The notes under the pieces: generated by a model
Told to the model about the DNA's origin: nothing
Seen by the model: only the letters and a program-made list of their open reading frames with translations
The model's database searches: none
Part shown: positions 35,649 to 47,650 of the stretch, piece after piece
Layout of the letters: the number at the start of each line of letters is the position of its first letter
How positions within the stretch are numbered: the stretch's first letter is position 1
Source: Scilla litardierei
Lineage: Eukaryota; Streptophyta; Magnoliopsida; Asparagales; Asparagaceae
DNA: 64,000 nucleotides
Direction: 5' to 3'
NCBI GenBank assembly: GCA_030789695.1
Contig: CM061141.1
Span: 171,320,807 to 171,384,806, forward strand
Position numbers and translations under genes: made by a program

Positions 35649-38160
35649 AGAAATTAGTACCAAAATTCGAAAATTATGCAAAAATTTCCATTAGATCTAA
35701 AAGATCGCCATTTTCACCTGAAAAATAAGAAAAGATAAAATTAGACCAAAAATCTTATCATTTAATAAAAAGATACATCTCTTCTAGAAAATTTAGAAAA
35801 TAGTCTCAATGTCAGAATAATACGCAAAATGTCCGTTCGAACGGAAGATCGCAATCTTTAACTGAAAAATAAAGAAGATAAAATTAGGCCAAAAACATAT
35901 AATTTAATAAAAAGATCCATAACTTTTCGAAAAAGTCGAAAAATAGACCCATCCTAAGAAAAATCCACAAAACCGTCCCTTGGAACCGGTAGATCACCAT
36001 CTTCATCTGAAAAAAATAAGAGATGACAAATTAGGTTATAAAAATCATATCATTTAATATAAAGATTAATATTATACAAAAAATATAGTAAATAGATCGG
36101 AGCTCAAAAAAATCCGCATAAATGTCCTTTGGAACCGGGAGATCGCCATCTTCAAATTAAAAAAAGAGAAGACAAAATTGGGCCAACAAATCATATCATT
36201 TCATAAAAAGATACAAAACTTCCAGAAAATGTAGAAAAATCTCCAAAAATGTCCGTTGAAGCCAGGAGATTGCCATCTTCAACTAAAAAAATAACAGAAT
36301 ACTAACGTAGGCTATAAAAATCGTATTATTTAATAAAACGTTCTATATCTTCCATAAAATATAAAAAATAACACCGAGGTCAAAAAAACTTCCGAGGTCA
36401 TTTAATAACACCGAGGTCATTTAATAATAAGATACATAACTTCCGAAGATGTAGAAAATTGCCCGGAGCTCAAAACAAGCCGCAAAAAAATTCGTTGAAA
36501 CCGGTAGATCGCCATCTTCATCTGAAAAATATGAGAAGAAAAAATTAGGTCAAAAAATCATCTTTTTAATAAAATATCCATTATTTCCTGAAAATGTAGA
36601 AAAATAGCCCCGAGTTCAGAAAAATAGACAAAAATGTCCGTTAGAACCGGGGGATCGCCATTTTCCACTGAATAATTAGAAAAGACAAAATTAGGATATA
36701 AAAATCATATCATTTAATATAAAGATTCAGGACCAATGGCCACCTCGCTTAATTCTCTCAACTAACCCGGTATGTAGTGCGTGGGTCAGCCTTCCATACC
36801 CCACGGTTTGGTGCCCTGACCACCCCACTTGTGAGGCGGTGCGAGAGTCCAGGTCAACAAAAAAATATAAAGATTCAAATCATACAGAAAATGTAGAAAA
36901 TAGATCGTAGCTCAGAAAAATCCGAAAAAATGTCCGTTGGATCCGGGAGATCACCATCTTCAACTGAAAAATAAAAGAAGACAAATTAGGTTAAGAATCA
37001 TATCATTTAATAAAAAGATACATATCTGCCATAAAATGTAGAAAATTGCACCGAACTTAGAAAAATCCGCACAAATGTCCGTTGGAACTGGGAGATCGCA
37101 ATATTCAACTAAAAAGAGAGAAGACAAAACTGGGCCAAAAATCATATCATTTAATAAAAAGACTCAAATCGACAAAAATATCCGTTGAAACCAGAAGATC
37201 GCCATCTTCAACGGAATGTTAAGAGATGAAAAAATTAGGTTATAAAAATCATATAATTTAATATGAAAATTCATTTCATACAGAAAATGTAGAAAATAGC
37301 TCGGAGTTCAGAAAAATCTGAAAAAATGTCTATTGAAACCGGGAGATCGCCATCTTCAATTGAAAATAAAAGAAGACAAACTTAAGCCAAAAATCGTATC
37401 ATTTGATAAAAAAATACATATATGCCATAATATGTAGTAAATAGCACCGAGCTAAGAAAAATCCGCACAAATGACCGTTGGAACCAGGGGATTGCAAAAT
37501 TAAACTGAAAAAATTGAAAATAAAATTTGGTCAAAAATTCATATCATTTAATAAAAAAGATTCTTATCTTCAAGAAAACGTAGAAAAAAGCCCAAAACTA
37601 AGAAAAAATCTGCAAAAATGTCTGTTGGAACCAAGAAATCGCTATCTTCAACTAAAAAATAGGAGAAGACAAAATTAGGCTACAAAAATCTTGTCATTTA
37701 ATAAAGAGATCCATATATTTAATAAAATATAGAAAATAGCCTGGAGCTCAGAGAAATCCGCAAAAAATATCTGTTGGAACTGGGAGATCGACATCTTCAA
37801 TTGAAAAATAACAGAAGAATAAATTTGGATATAAAGATCATATCAATTAATAAAGATTCTTATCTTTCAAAAAGTGTACAAAATAGCCTCGAGCTCAAAA
37901 AATCTGCAAAAATGTCCCTTGGAACCGAGAGATCGTCATCTTCAACCGAAATATAAGAGAAGACAAAATTAGGCCAAAATATCATATCATTTAATAAAAT
38001 GTTACATATCTTCCAAAAAGTGGAAAATAACCCGGAGCTCAGAAAAATCCACAAAAAATGTCCGTTGGAACCGGGAGATCGCCATCTTCAACCGAAATGT
38101 ATGAGAAGACAAAATTAGGCCAAAAATATCATTTCATTTAATAAAAAGATCGCTATCTTC
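35649..38160 (-). repeat. Right arm of a large inverted duplication
   Basis: Reverse-complement counterpart of 29210-31768, starting at the first base after the gap. Homology fades beyond about 38160-38230. Confidence 0.85.
36730..36863 (+). mobile_element. SINE-like poly(A) retroinsertion, right copy
   Basis: Mirror copy of 30498-30629, with the same 14-bp TSD in reverse complement (AATATAAAGATTCA at 36716-36729 and 36864-36877) and an A-tail. By eye about seven substitutions and two 1-bp indels separate the two copies. A shared insertion site shows the insertion predates the inverted duplication. Confidence 0.7.
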
Positions 38161-39432
38161 AATTGGAAAATAAGAGAAGTCAAATTTAGCCAATAAAAAT
38201 CATATCAATTAATAAAAAGATCCATAACTTCAATGAACTTTTGAAAATAGTTCCGAGGTGAGAAAATCTTCAAAAATGTCAGTTGGAACCAGGAGATCGA
38301 CATCTTCAACTGAAAAATAAGAGAAGACAAAATTAGGCTAAAATATTATATCATTTAATATAAATATTCATATCTTACCGAAAATTTAGATTATAGTCCG
38401 GAGCTCAAAAAATCCCTAAAAATGTTCGTTGGAACCGAGAGATCGCCATCTTCAACAAAAAATAGGCACAAAATTATGCCAAAAATCATCTAATCTACTA
38501 AAAAGATCCATAACTTCTTGAAAATGTATACAAATAGCCACAAGCTCTGCAAAATTGGCTAAAATGTCAGTTGGACCCTGAAGATGCCATTTTCAATTGA
38601 ATAATAAGAAAATACAAAAATTAGGCTATAAAAATCATATCAAATAATATAAAGATTCATATCTTACAGAAATTGTAGAAAATAGCCCGTAGCTCAGAAA
38701 GATCCACACAAATGTCCATTGGAATCAGGAGATCGCCATTTTTAACTAAAAATAAAAGAAGATAAAATTAGGCCAAAACTGATATTATTTAATAAAAAGA
38801 TCCACAACATCCAGAAAATGGAGAAAAATTGTCCTGAGCTAAGAAAAATACGCAAAAATGTCCGTTGGAACCGATAATCGTCATATTAAACTAAAAAATA
38901 ACAGAAGACAAAATTAGGCAAAAAAATAATATAATTTAATAAAAGATCCAAATCTTCAAAAATGTAGATAATTGCATTGTGTATAGAAAAATTCGCATAA
39001 ATGTCCATTAGAACAGGTAGATTGTCATCTTCAATAGAAAAATAAGAGAAGACAAAATTTGGCCAAAAAAGATAGCATTTAATAAAAATCTCCATATCTT
39101 TTAGAAAATGCAGAAAATAGACCCGAGCTCAGAAAAATCCACAAAAATGTCCGTGGGAACCGGGAAATTGCCATCAGGAACAAAAAAAAATAAGAGAAGA
39201 AAAAATTAGTCCAAAAATCATATCATTTAAAAAAACGATCGATATCTTCCAGAAAATACAGAAAATATCACCGAGGTCAGAAAAATCTGCAAAAAAGTCC
39301 ATTGGAAACGGGAGACCGCCATCTTCAACTGAAAAATAAGAGAAGACAAATTTAGGCTATAAAAATTATATCGATCCATATCCTCAATAAAATGTAGAAA
39401 ATATCACTGAGGTTGGAAAAATCCGCAAAAAT

Positions 39433-39906
39433 TAGGGATGGCAGTAATGGCCTGACCCGCCGGGTCCAACCTGGCCCGACCCGGTTTTGACCTGGCCCGA
39501 CCCGGCCCGTAGCCGGGTCGGGGCAAGCTTGGGCTTTGTATGCGCCTCGACCCGCCCCGGTAAACTATTGAGGTTCTAAAAGCCTTACTATTTTGATGCT
39601 GACCAAGCAGTCAGCGAATAACCCATAACTCATACTCTATTCCACTGTTCTCCTAATTGGGCCAATTCCAAATTCCAAATTGCCAAATAAATCAAAATTC
39701 TCCCAATTAATAAAATTTTTATTTAGGATTCATACGGATGGAAGTAATGACCTGATCTGACCATCCCGACCCGGTCCGACCCGGTTTTAGTACGAAAAAA
39801 CTCGCCCCGTCCCGCCCCGCGACCTGCCCCGCCCCGGCCTGTAGATGGCTCGGGGCAAGCTTGGATAGTTAAATACCCGCCCCGACCTGCAATATTGCCA
39901 TTCCTA
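39433..39906. mobile_element. hAT-type MITE with 8-bp TSD
   Basis: The terminal inverted repeats are TAGGGATGGCAGTAAT at the left and, in reverse complement, TAGGAATGGCAATATT at the right. The 8-bp target duplication GCAAAAAT flanks it at 39425-39432 and 39907-39914, as expected of the hAT superfamily. The 474-bp interior has subterminal GC-rich repeats of the GACCCGGCCCGACCCGG type at both ends and no transposase, so it is non-autonomous. Confidence 0.9.
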
Positions 39907-42900
39907 GCAAAAATGTCCATTGGAGCCGTGAGATCGCCATCTCCAATTGAAAATTAAGATCAGACAACATTAAGCTAGAAAAAACATATCATTTAATAAA
40001 AAAGCCATATCTTACTAAAAAAGTAGAAAATAGTTCCGAGCTTAGAAATATCCGCAAAATGTCTGTTGGAACCGGGATATCGCCATCTTCAACTGAAAAA
40101 AGAGAAGACAAAATTAGGCTACAAGAATCATATCATTTAATAAAAGACACATATATTCAATAAAATGTAGAAAATAGCCCCGATCTCAAAAAATCCACAA
40201 AAATGTCTGTTGGAACCTGGAGATTGCCATATTCAACTCAAAAATAAGAGATGACAAAATTAGGCCATTAAATCATATCAAGTAATAAAAAGATACATAT
40301 CTTCCAAAAAATATAGAAAATAGATTTGAGCCCAGAAAAATCTGCAAAAATGTCCTTTGGAACCAGGAGATCGCCATTTTCAGCTTAAAAAAATAAGAGG
40401 AGACAAAATTAGGATATCAAAATAATACCTTTTAATATAAAGATCCGCATCTTACAAAAAATTTAGAAAATAACCCGTAGCTTAAAAATATCCACACAAA
40501 TGTCCGTTGGAACTAAGAGATCGCCATCTTCAACTGAAAAAGAGAAGACAAAATTAGGCCAAAAATAATCACATTTCATAAAAAGATACGTATTTTCCAG
40601 AAAATGTAGAAAAATAGCCCCAAGCTAAGAAAAATCCGCAAAATTGAGCATTGGAAATGGTTGATCGTCATCTTCAACTGAAAAAAATAAGAGAAGAGAA
40701 ACGTAGTCTATAAAAATCATATAATATCTTCCATAAAATGTAAAAAATAGCACCGAGCTCATAAAATCTGTAAAAATATCTGTTGAAACTGGGAGATCGC
40801 CATCTTTAATTGAAAAATAAGGGAAGACAAACTTATGCCAAAAATAATATACTTTAATAAAAAGATCCATATCTTCAAGAAAATTTAGAAAATAGACCCG
40901 ATGTCAGAATAATCTGCCAAAATGTCTGTTAGAACCGGAAGATCGCCATCTTCAACTTAAAAAATAAAAGAAGACACAATTTGTCCAACAAATATCATAT
41001 CATTTGATAGAAAAGATCCATAACTTCCCGAAAATGTAGAAAAATAGCACCGATCTCCGAAAAATCCACAAAAATGTCAGCTGGAATCGGGAGATTGCCA
41101 TATTCAATTAAAAAAATAAGAGAAGACAAAATTAGGTTATAAAAATCATATTATTTAATATAAAGATTCAAATCTTACAGAAACTGTAGAAAATTCCCCG
41201 GAGCTCAGAAAAATCCCTAAAATGTTTGTTGGAACCGGGATATCGCCATCTTCAGCTAAAAAAATAAGGGAACAAAAAAGTAGGCCAAAAATCAAATCAT
41301 TTAATAAACAATCTATCTCTTCCAGAAAATTTAGAAAATAGCCTCGAGGTCAGAAAAATCCGCAAAAATATCTATTGGAACCGGAGATCGACACATTCAA
41401 TTAAAAAATATGAGATGACAAACTTATTAATAAAAATCATATCATTTAATAAAAAGATCCATATCTTCAATGAACTTTTGAAAATAGTTTCGAGCTAAGA
41501 AAAATCTACAAAAATGTCAGTTGGAAATGGGAGATCGACATCTTCAACTGAAAAATAAGAGAAGACAAAACTAGGCCAAAAAATCATATCATTTAATAAA
41601 AAGATCCATAACTTCTCGAAATTTATAAAAATAGCCCCGGGCTCTAAAAATATGCATAAATGTCCGTTGGACCCGGGAGATCGCCATTTTCAATTGAAAA
41701 ATAAGAGAAGAGAAAAATTACTATAAAAAATCATATCAATTAATATAGAGATTCATCACTTACAGAAAATGTAGAAAATAGCCCGGAGCTCAGAAAAATA
41801 TGTACAAATGTGCGTTGGAACCGGGAGATCGCCATTTTCAACTGAAAAAAGAGAAGACAAAAAACAAGGCCAGAAAATCATATTATTTAATAAAAAGATC
41901 TATAACTTCCAGAAATGTAGAAAAATAGTCCCGAGCTCAGAAAAATCTACAAAAATGTTCGTTGAAACCGGGAGATCGCCATCTTTAACAGAAAAATAAG
42001 AGAAGACAAAATCCGGTGAAAAAAATCATCTCATTTAATAAAAAGATCCATATCTTCAATAAAATGTAGAAAATATCTCCAAGTACAGAAAAATCCGTAA
42101 AAATGTCCGTTTGAATAGGTAGATTGCCATCTTCAACTGAAAAATAAGAGAAGACAAAATTGGGCCCAAAATAATACCATTTAATAGAAAGATCCATATC
42201 TTCCAGAAAATGCAGAAAATAGACCGATCTAAGAAAAATCCACAAAAATGTTCGTTGGAACCGGAGATCGTCATCATCACTAAAAAATAAGAGAAGACAA
42301 AATTAGGCCAAAATATCATATTATTTATTAAAACGATCAATATCTTACAGAAAATATAGAAGATATCACCGAGGTTAGAAAAATCCACAAAAAATGTCCA
42401 TTGGAACTGGGAGACTGCCATCTTCAATTGAAAAACAAAAACAAATACAAATTTAGGCTATAAAAGCATATCATTTAATAAAAGATCTATATCCTCAATA
42501 AAATGCAGAAAATAGCCCAGAAGTCATAGAAATCTGCAAAAATGCCCGTTGGAACCGGAAGATCGCCACCTTTAACTGTAAAATTAGAGCAGAAAAAATT
42601 AGGCTAGAAAAATTATATCATTTAATAAAAATATCCTTATCTTACAGAAAATGTCGAAAATAGTCCCGAGCTCAGAAATATTCACAAAAATGTCTGTTGG
42701 AACTGACATATTACCATCTTCAACTGAAAAATAAGAGAAGACAAAATTAGGCTACAAAAATCATATTATTTAATAAAAAGATACGTATCTTCAATAAAAT
42801 GTAGAAAATAGCCCTGATTCAGAAAAATCCACAAAATTGTCAGTTGGAACCGGGAGCTCGCCATATTCAACGATAAAATTAGGCCATTAGATCATATCAT

Positions 42901-43348
42901 GTAATAAAAAGATACATATCTTTCAGAAAATGTAGAAAATAGCAGTGAGCTCAAGAAATCTGTAAAAATGTCCGTTGGAACCGGGAGATCGTCATATTCG
43001 ACTGAAAAAAATAAGAGAAGACAAATTTAGGCCATTAAATCATATCATTTAATAAAAGATACGTATCATCTCGAAAATTTAGAAATATCCCCGTGCTCAG
43101 AAAAATCCGCAAAAATGTCGGTTGGAACCGAGAGATCACCATCTTCAATTGAAAAAAAGGAAAGACATTAGCCTATAAAAATCATATCATTTAATAAAAC
43201 AATACATAGCTTACAGAACATTTTGAAATATTGCCTAAGTTAACAAAATCCGCAACAACGTCCGTTGGAACCAGTAGATCGTCATCTCCAACTAAAAAAA
43301 ATAAGAGAAGACAAACATAGGATATAAAAATCATATCATTTAATAAAA

Positions 43349-44375
43349 AGATAAAGACCTACAAGGGTTCAGAAAATTCATTATTAATCTTTAATTTACA
43401 CAATCCATCAATAAGTATATCTGAATCAACAAGTTGAACATGATTATACAAATTAAGACATCTATGCTCAGATTTACATTTATAACCACATAAATCCAAC
43501 TTCAGAAGGGAAAAGAGATTCCTGGTAATTGTCGGATCATAAAGAGTCATACTTAAGTCCAATTGGTAGCCAGTATCAAGGACTAGACGATAAGTTCATA
43601 TGCATTTAGTAGGATCCTTCATGTGATTCCCCATAAACAAATAGTTCTTCCTGAGGATTGTGCTTTGGATCGAACGAGATCCATTTTCTTTTGAAAACCA
43701 TGCCTTACATTTGAGACAATCCTTCTGCCAAAGCCCTTTCTTTTTGTAGAAACGACACTTACTCCTATAATGCTCCTTCTTTCTAGAATGTTCACCTTTA
43801 ATAGATCCTTTCCTCGTGAATTTCTTACATTTTGGCTTGAGCAACTTTGCAGTTCAATTAATGGTTAGTTAACGGAGTGTCCTCCAAAGTTCTTTAACCT
43901 GTTTTCCACCTGAATGAGCTTTTCAGTTAATTCATTAATATCACACGTGTCCTTTATAGTGTTATAATTGATTTGGAAAGCTCTATACTCAGAAGGTAAT
44001 GAATTCAGTATAAACTGAACGAGGAAGGAATCATCCACTTGAATACTTAATGACTTAAGTCTTGCTGCAATGTTTGTCATTTCAATGATATGTTCTTGCA
44101 TGCTCTTAGTCCTATTGATTTCATGGACGTAAGTTGAAACATTAAAGCACCAGCAAGAGACTTATCAACCAAAACAAAAGCGTTCTTCCACAAGGTTAAG
44201 ATATTCGCTTGCTTTTTTAATTTGTGGAATTGTGCCCTTAATGTTATTTGCCATGGTCGTCCGTATAAACATCAAGCTTAAACTATTAGACCATTCCCAA
44301 CACTTCATATTGAACTCCTCATCCTCAGTGCTGTCGTCTGTGATCACTTCATGGTTTCCTCACGTAAAACCAAGT
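43349..44375 (-). pseudogene. copia Gag-protease fragment without LTRs
   Basis: Several minus-strand pieces in the right order. 44347-44165 has WEWSNSLSLMFIRTTM and EYLNLVEERF (Gag N-terminus). 44101-43865 has MTNIAARLKSLSIQVDDSFL and QFILNSLPSEYRAFQINYNT, the copia Gag core. 43844-43596 has a knuckle-like CRFYKKKGLWQKDC in which the second zinc cysteine (position after CRF) and the histidine are replaced. 43562-43359 has NLFSLLKLDLCGYKC and ILIDGLCKL, the segment near protease in copia polyproteins. There are frameshifts, no LTR and no obvious TSD. It interrupts Sat1 cleanly. Confidence 0.8.
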
Positions 44376-45119
44376 AAATGTTAAAAAATAGACCCGTGCT
44401 CAGAAAAATCAACAAAATTGTCCGTTGAAACTAGGAGATCGCAATCTTCAACTTAAAAATAAGAGGCAAAATCATATCATTTAAAAAAAGATCCATATCT
44501 TATAGAAAATGTAGAAAATAGCCCAAAGCTCAGAACAATTCGCAAAAATGTCCGTTGGAATCAGGAGATCGACATCTTCAACTTAAAAAAATAAGAAAAG
44601 ACAAAATTATGCCAAAAATCATATCATTTAATAAAAAGATCCATATCTTTCATAAAATTTAGAAAATAGACTCGAGCTCAGAAAAATTCGCAAAAATTTT
44701 GGTTGGAACAGGGGGATCATCATCGTCAACTGAAAAAAATAAGAGAAGATAAATTAGACAATAAAAATCATATCATTTAATATAAAGATCCATATCTTAC
44801 AAAAAATGTAGAAAATAGACAGGAGCTTAGAAAAATTTGCAAAAATATTCGTTGTAACCAGACGATTGCCATATTCAACAAAAAAAATAAGAGAAGACAA
44901 AATTAGGATAAAAATTCATATAAGTTAATAAAACGATCGATATCTTTCAGAAAATAAAGAAAATATCACCGATCTCAGAAAAATCTACAAAAATGTCGGT
45001 TGGAATCGGGAAATATCCACCCCCAACTAAAAAATAAGAGAAGACAAAATTAGGCCCAAAAATATGTCATTTAATAAAAAGATCCATATCTATTATACAT
45101 TTGACAGCGATTTTTGAAT

Positions 45120-46260
45120 CTTAGGGCTGACTAGGACAAGCTGACTAGGACAAAGGGGTTGATAGAAAGACGGCTCTGATTTAATCTTGGGGAATGAACG
45201 GTTTAGATGAGGGTTTGAGATGATAAGTTTGTATTTTTTATATATCTTTTCTCCGAAAACAGCCCCCTCATTTGATTATGGGTCCAATTTTACTTTTGTT
45301 TTACGTTGGGAAGAGCAAGAGGCATTTTCACATGCAAGCAGGCGTTTTGGGGAATCAACGCTTAGGAAGAGAGCGTGTTATGTAAAAAACTTAGTCCTAA
45401 GGTTTGATGTTGGCGAAAATGAGGTGGGTCCAGTTAGGAAGAGAGCGGGTTATGGGATGGGTTTCCGTGTGTTTGAGTTTGTTTTGAAAAAAACGAAAGA
45501 CATAGATGATGGATGTGACGTATCTGCTCTTTCGTCCATCTACACTCTTTCATCTGAAAAAACAACGTGCCAGCCCCAAGGGGATAAGTGGGTGAAAATG
45601 AGGGGGGCCCAGTAGGGCCATGTAGAATTAGAGAAGGATGGGGGTTTCATGGGTTTGGGTGCATTTTGAAAAGCAAATTATAGAGATAGTGGGTGGATGT
45701 CATGATGCCTGCTACTCCCGTACAAGTTACCTCTCTCTGTTTCTTGCATTGCCAAGCTCTACAAATCTCAAAGAACTTGAAGGTGAAGCGGAATGAGGAA
45801 AAATCAATTTTGCAGTCGCGAGCGCAGAGATCGAATCCAGAAATGTCGACGTAACGGTGAAGCGGGAGAGTAGGAGCGTGCCCAGAGAATCTCCCTCGCA
45901 ACATAGACGGGGCGATATATGGAGCATTTGTATGATAAGATTGCTGGAATGAATCACCTCACCGTTCATCCTCACATCTTCTTAATTTTAGTCTGCAAAA
46001 ATAGGTGGAAGAGTTCACAAGATTCAAAGCTAATTTCTCTATATATCTCTCAGGATCCATTTTTTTGGGGAGATTTTTTTCGTTTTTGTTATCATATCTG
46101 GATCCGTGGTTAAAATTTTTGGTTATCAGATGTACCGTTCAAAGCACTGATTTTTTCGTTTTTTTGGGGACACCTATTGCAAGTTTCAAATAATCCCTTG
46201 TGTATAGTCATCCATTTCCTAAAAGAAAAATCTTGAAGCTTCTGTCTCTTTTTGCCTGGA
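45120..46260 (+). other. Helitron 5' cargo upstream of the kinase fragment
   Basis: About 1.1 kb with two diverged duplicates of one segment (about 45420-45540 and 45600-45720, sharing a GGTTATGGGATGGGTTT-like core). Two further words recur at 46811-46935: ACCGTTCAAAGCACTGATTT at 46132, and TCTGCAAAAATAGGTGGAAG near 45990. It probably includes upstream or intronic sequence of the captured kinase locus. The 131-codon ORF at 45220-45615 has no recognised domain, and I do not call it a gene. Confidence 0.4.
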
Positions 46261-46263
46261 GAG

Positions 46264-46695
46264 ATGGAACGGTGAGTTTGCATATTTGAGATTATATGAT
46301 TTTATTTTGGGTATACTTGGGATGTATGTGAGGTTTTATGAGTTCTTTGGAAAATTTTGCAGGTATAAAATTATAAAGGAAATTGGTGATGGCACCTTTG
46401 GAAGCGCCTCACGTGCCTGATACAAAGTCTTAATGGAAAATGACGAAGTGTTGTCTGCATTGTCGTAAAAGAAAATATTATTCTTGGGAAGAATGCATGA
46501 ATCTCCGGGAAGTGAAGGCAATTGCTGCAATCCCAATATCCTTATGCACATATTTCTCTGAGTTACGCCTTTTTTGTTTGAAATGAGCAGTTTTTAATTG
46601 TTTAGTCCCTGCGGAGGATGAACCATCCCAACATCGTGAAGCTGAAGGAGGTTATAAGAGAGAATGATATATTGTACTTCATTTTTGAGTACATG
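46264..46695 (+). pseudogene. MHK-like protein kinase gene fragment, three exons
   Basis: Exon 1 (46264-46271) is ATGGAACG, followed by a GTGAGT donor. Exon 2 (46363-46517), after a TTTTGCAG acceptor, gives the N-lobe start RYKIIKEIGDGTFGSASRA with the glycine loop GxGxFG intact (GDGTFG). It then has a stop and a frameshift before KRKYYSWEECMNLREVK. Exon 3 (46606-46695), after a TTGTTTAG acceptor, gives [20 protein letters not shown] and [10 protein letters not shown]. This order is that of plant MHK kinases (relatives of male germ cell-associated kinase). The donor after exon 2 is GC rather than GT. The invariant Lys region is corrupted and the C-lobe is absent, so it has no kinase activity. 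Retained introns show DNA-level capture rather than retroposition. Confidence 0.85.
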
Positions 46696-47161
46696 TTATT
46701 CTTTTTATCGTATATTTACCCCACATTGTACTTTGGCTGCAATTGATTGACCATGATATTATCATGACCTTTTCTGCAATTGGTTAAAATTTAGCAACGA
46801 ACAAAAATTCACCGTTCAAAGCACTGATTTTTCCGTTTCTCTATTTATCTCCAAAAATCTTTTGTTATCAGATCTGGAGTTGGTTGATGGTGTCTTCTTA
46901 ATGTTGGTGTGCAAAAATAGAGGGAAGATGTGAGGATCCACAAGAATGCTAAGGTCATTCTCTCTTGAAGAAATCAGCAGAAAGGGTTATTTGTTGATGA
47001 TGGTGCCTTCTTAATGATGGTGTCTTCTTTTGATTTTTTTCATTAGGGTTATTTTTTGAACTTTTTTTGTTATTACATCACGAGTTGGCCGATGGCATCG
47101 AAATGGATCTTGAAGAAATCTGCAGAAAGATTCGCCCGCATCAAGCATGCAAGCGAAGGAG

Positions 47162-47650
47162 ATGGCCTTGATTTCTCAGATCTTTGGGCAGAGGAGCAAC
47201 ATATTCGACCCATTCTATCTCGACCTCTGGGATCCTTTCCAAGGCTGGCCTTTCGACCGATCCGTCGCTGCTCGGCCCACCAGCGGTGGTGGTGCTATCA
47301 GCGAGACATCTGCGTTTGCCAACACCCACATCGATTGGAAGGAGACGCCGGAGGCACACGTCTTCAAGGCAGACCTACCGGGAGTGAAGAAGGAAGATGT
47401 GAAGGTGGAAGTGGAGGAAGGGAGGGTGCTGCAGATCAGCGGAGAGCGGAGCGAGGAACACGATGAGAAGAACGACAGGTGGCATAAGGTGGAGAGGAGC
47501 AGCGGCAAGTTCTTGATGAGGTTCAGGATGCTGGAGAACGCGAAGACGGACCATGTTAATTCCACAATGGAGAACGACATGCTGACAGTGACGGTGCCTA
47601 AAGAAAATGTGAAGAGGCCGGAGGTGAAGTCCATCAAAATCTCTGCTTAA
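47162..47650 (+). CDS. Class I cytosolic small heat shock protein (HSP20 family)
   Basis: 162 codons, intronless as usual for class I plant sHSPs, and close to their normal length. I chose the ATG at 47162 because [20 protein letters not shown] matches the family's N-terminus (class I normally MSLIPxxFGxRRxNxFDPF). An upstream in-frame ATG at 47147 would add MQAKE. The N-terminal arm ([11 protein letters not shown]) precedes the alpha-crystallin domain (about residues 50-140), which has [15 protein letters not shown] and [20 protein letters not shown]. The tail VKSIKISA matches the family's C-terminus. Oddities: the conserved MENGVLTVTVPK is [12 protein letters not shown], and FRLPENAK is FRMLENAK, both at otherwise nearly invariant sites. 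Family members are ATP-independent holdases that form oligomers in the cytosol under heat. Carried inside a Helitron; expression is unknown. Relaxed constraint is possible. Confidence 0.85.
   Translation: MALISQIFGQRSNIFDPFYLDLWDPFQGWPFDRSVAARPTSGGGAISETSAFANTHIDWKETPEAHVFKADLPGVKKEDVKVEVEEGRVLQISGERSEEHDEKNDRWHKVERSSGKFLMRFRMLENAKTDHVNSTMENDMLTVTVPKENVKRPEVKSIKISA

Larger units (their letters stand above)
35649..45088 (-). repeat. Sat1 satellite array, right block, opposite orientation
   Basis: Same 146-bp family, but every monomer reads TTCAACTGAAAAATAAGAGA and GGAGATCGCCATCTTCAACT on the + strand, so the array is reversed relative to the left side. Interrupted by the SINE-like insert, a hAT-type MITE and a copia gag fragment. 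A 2.6-kb higher-order period is visible: 38990-39420 plus 39948-40330 matches 42095-42560 plus 42575-42950 once the 482-bp hAT insertion is removed. Confidence 0.93.

Noticed and set aside
35138..35728. ORFs of 178-196 codons spanning the gap
   Set aside because: They consist of undetermined bases translated as X.
45220..45615. 131-codon plus-strand ORF at the Helitron's 5' side
   Set aside because: No recognised domain; it overlaps a locally duplicated non-coding segment and has no supporting splice or promoter context.
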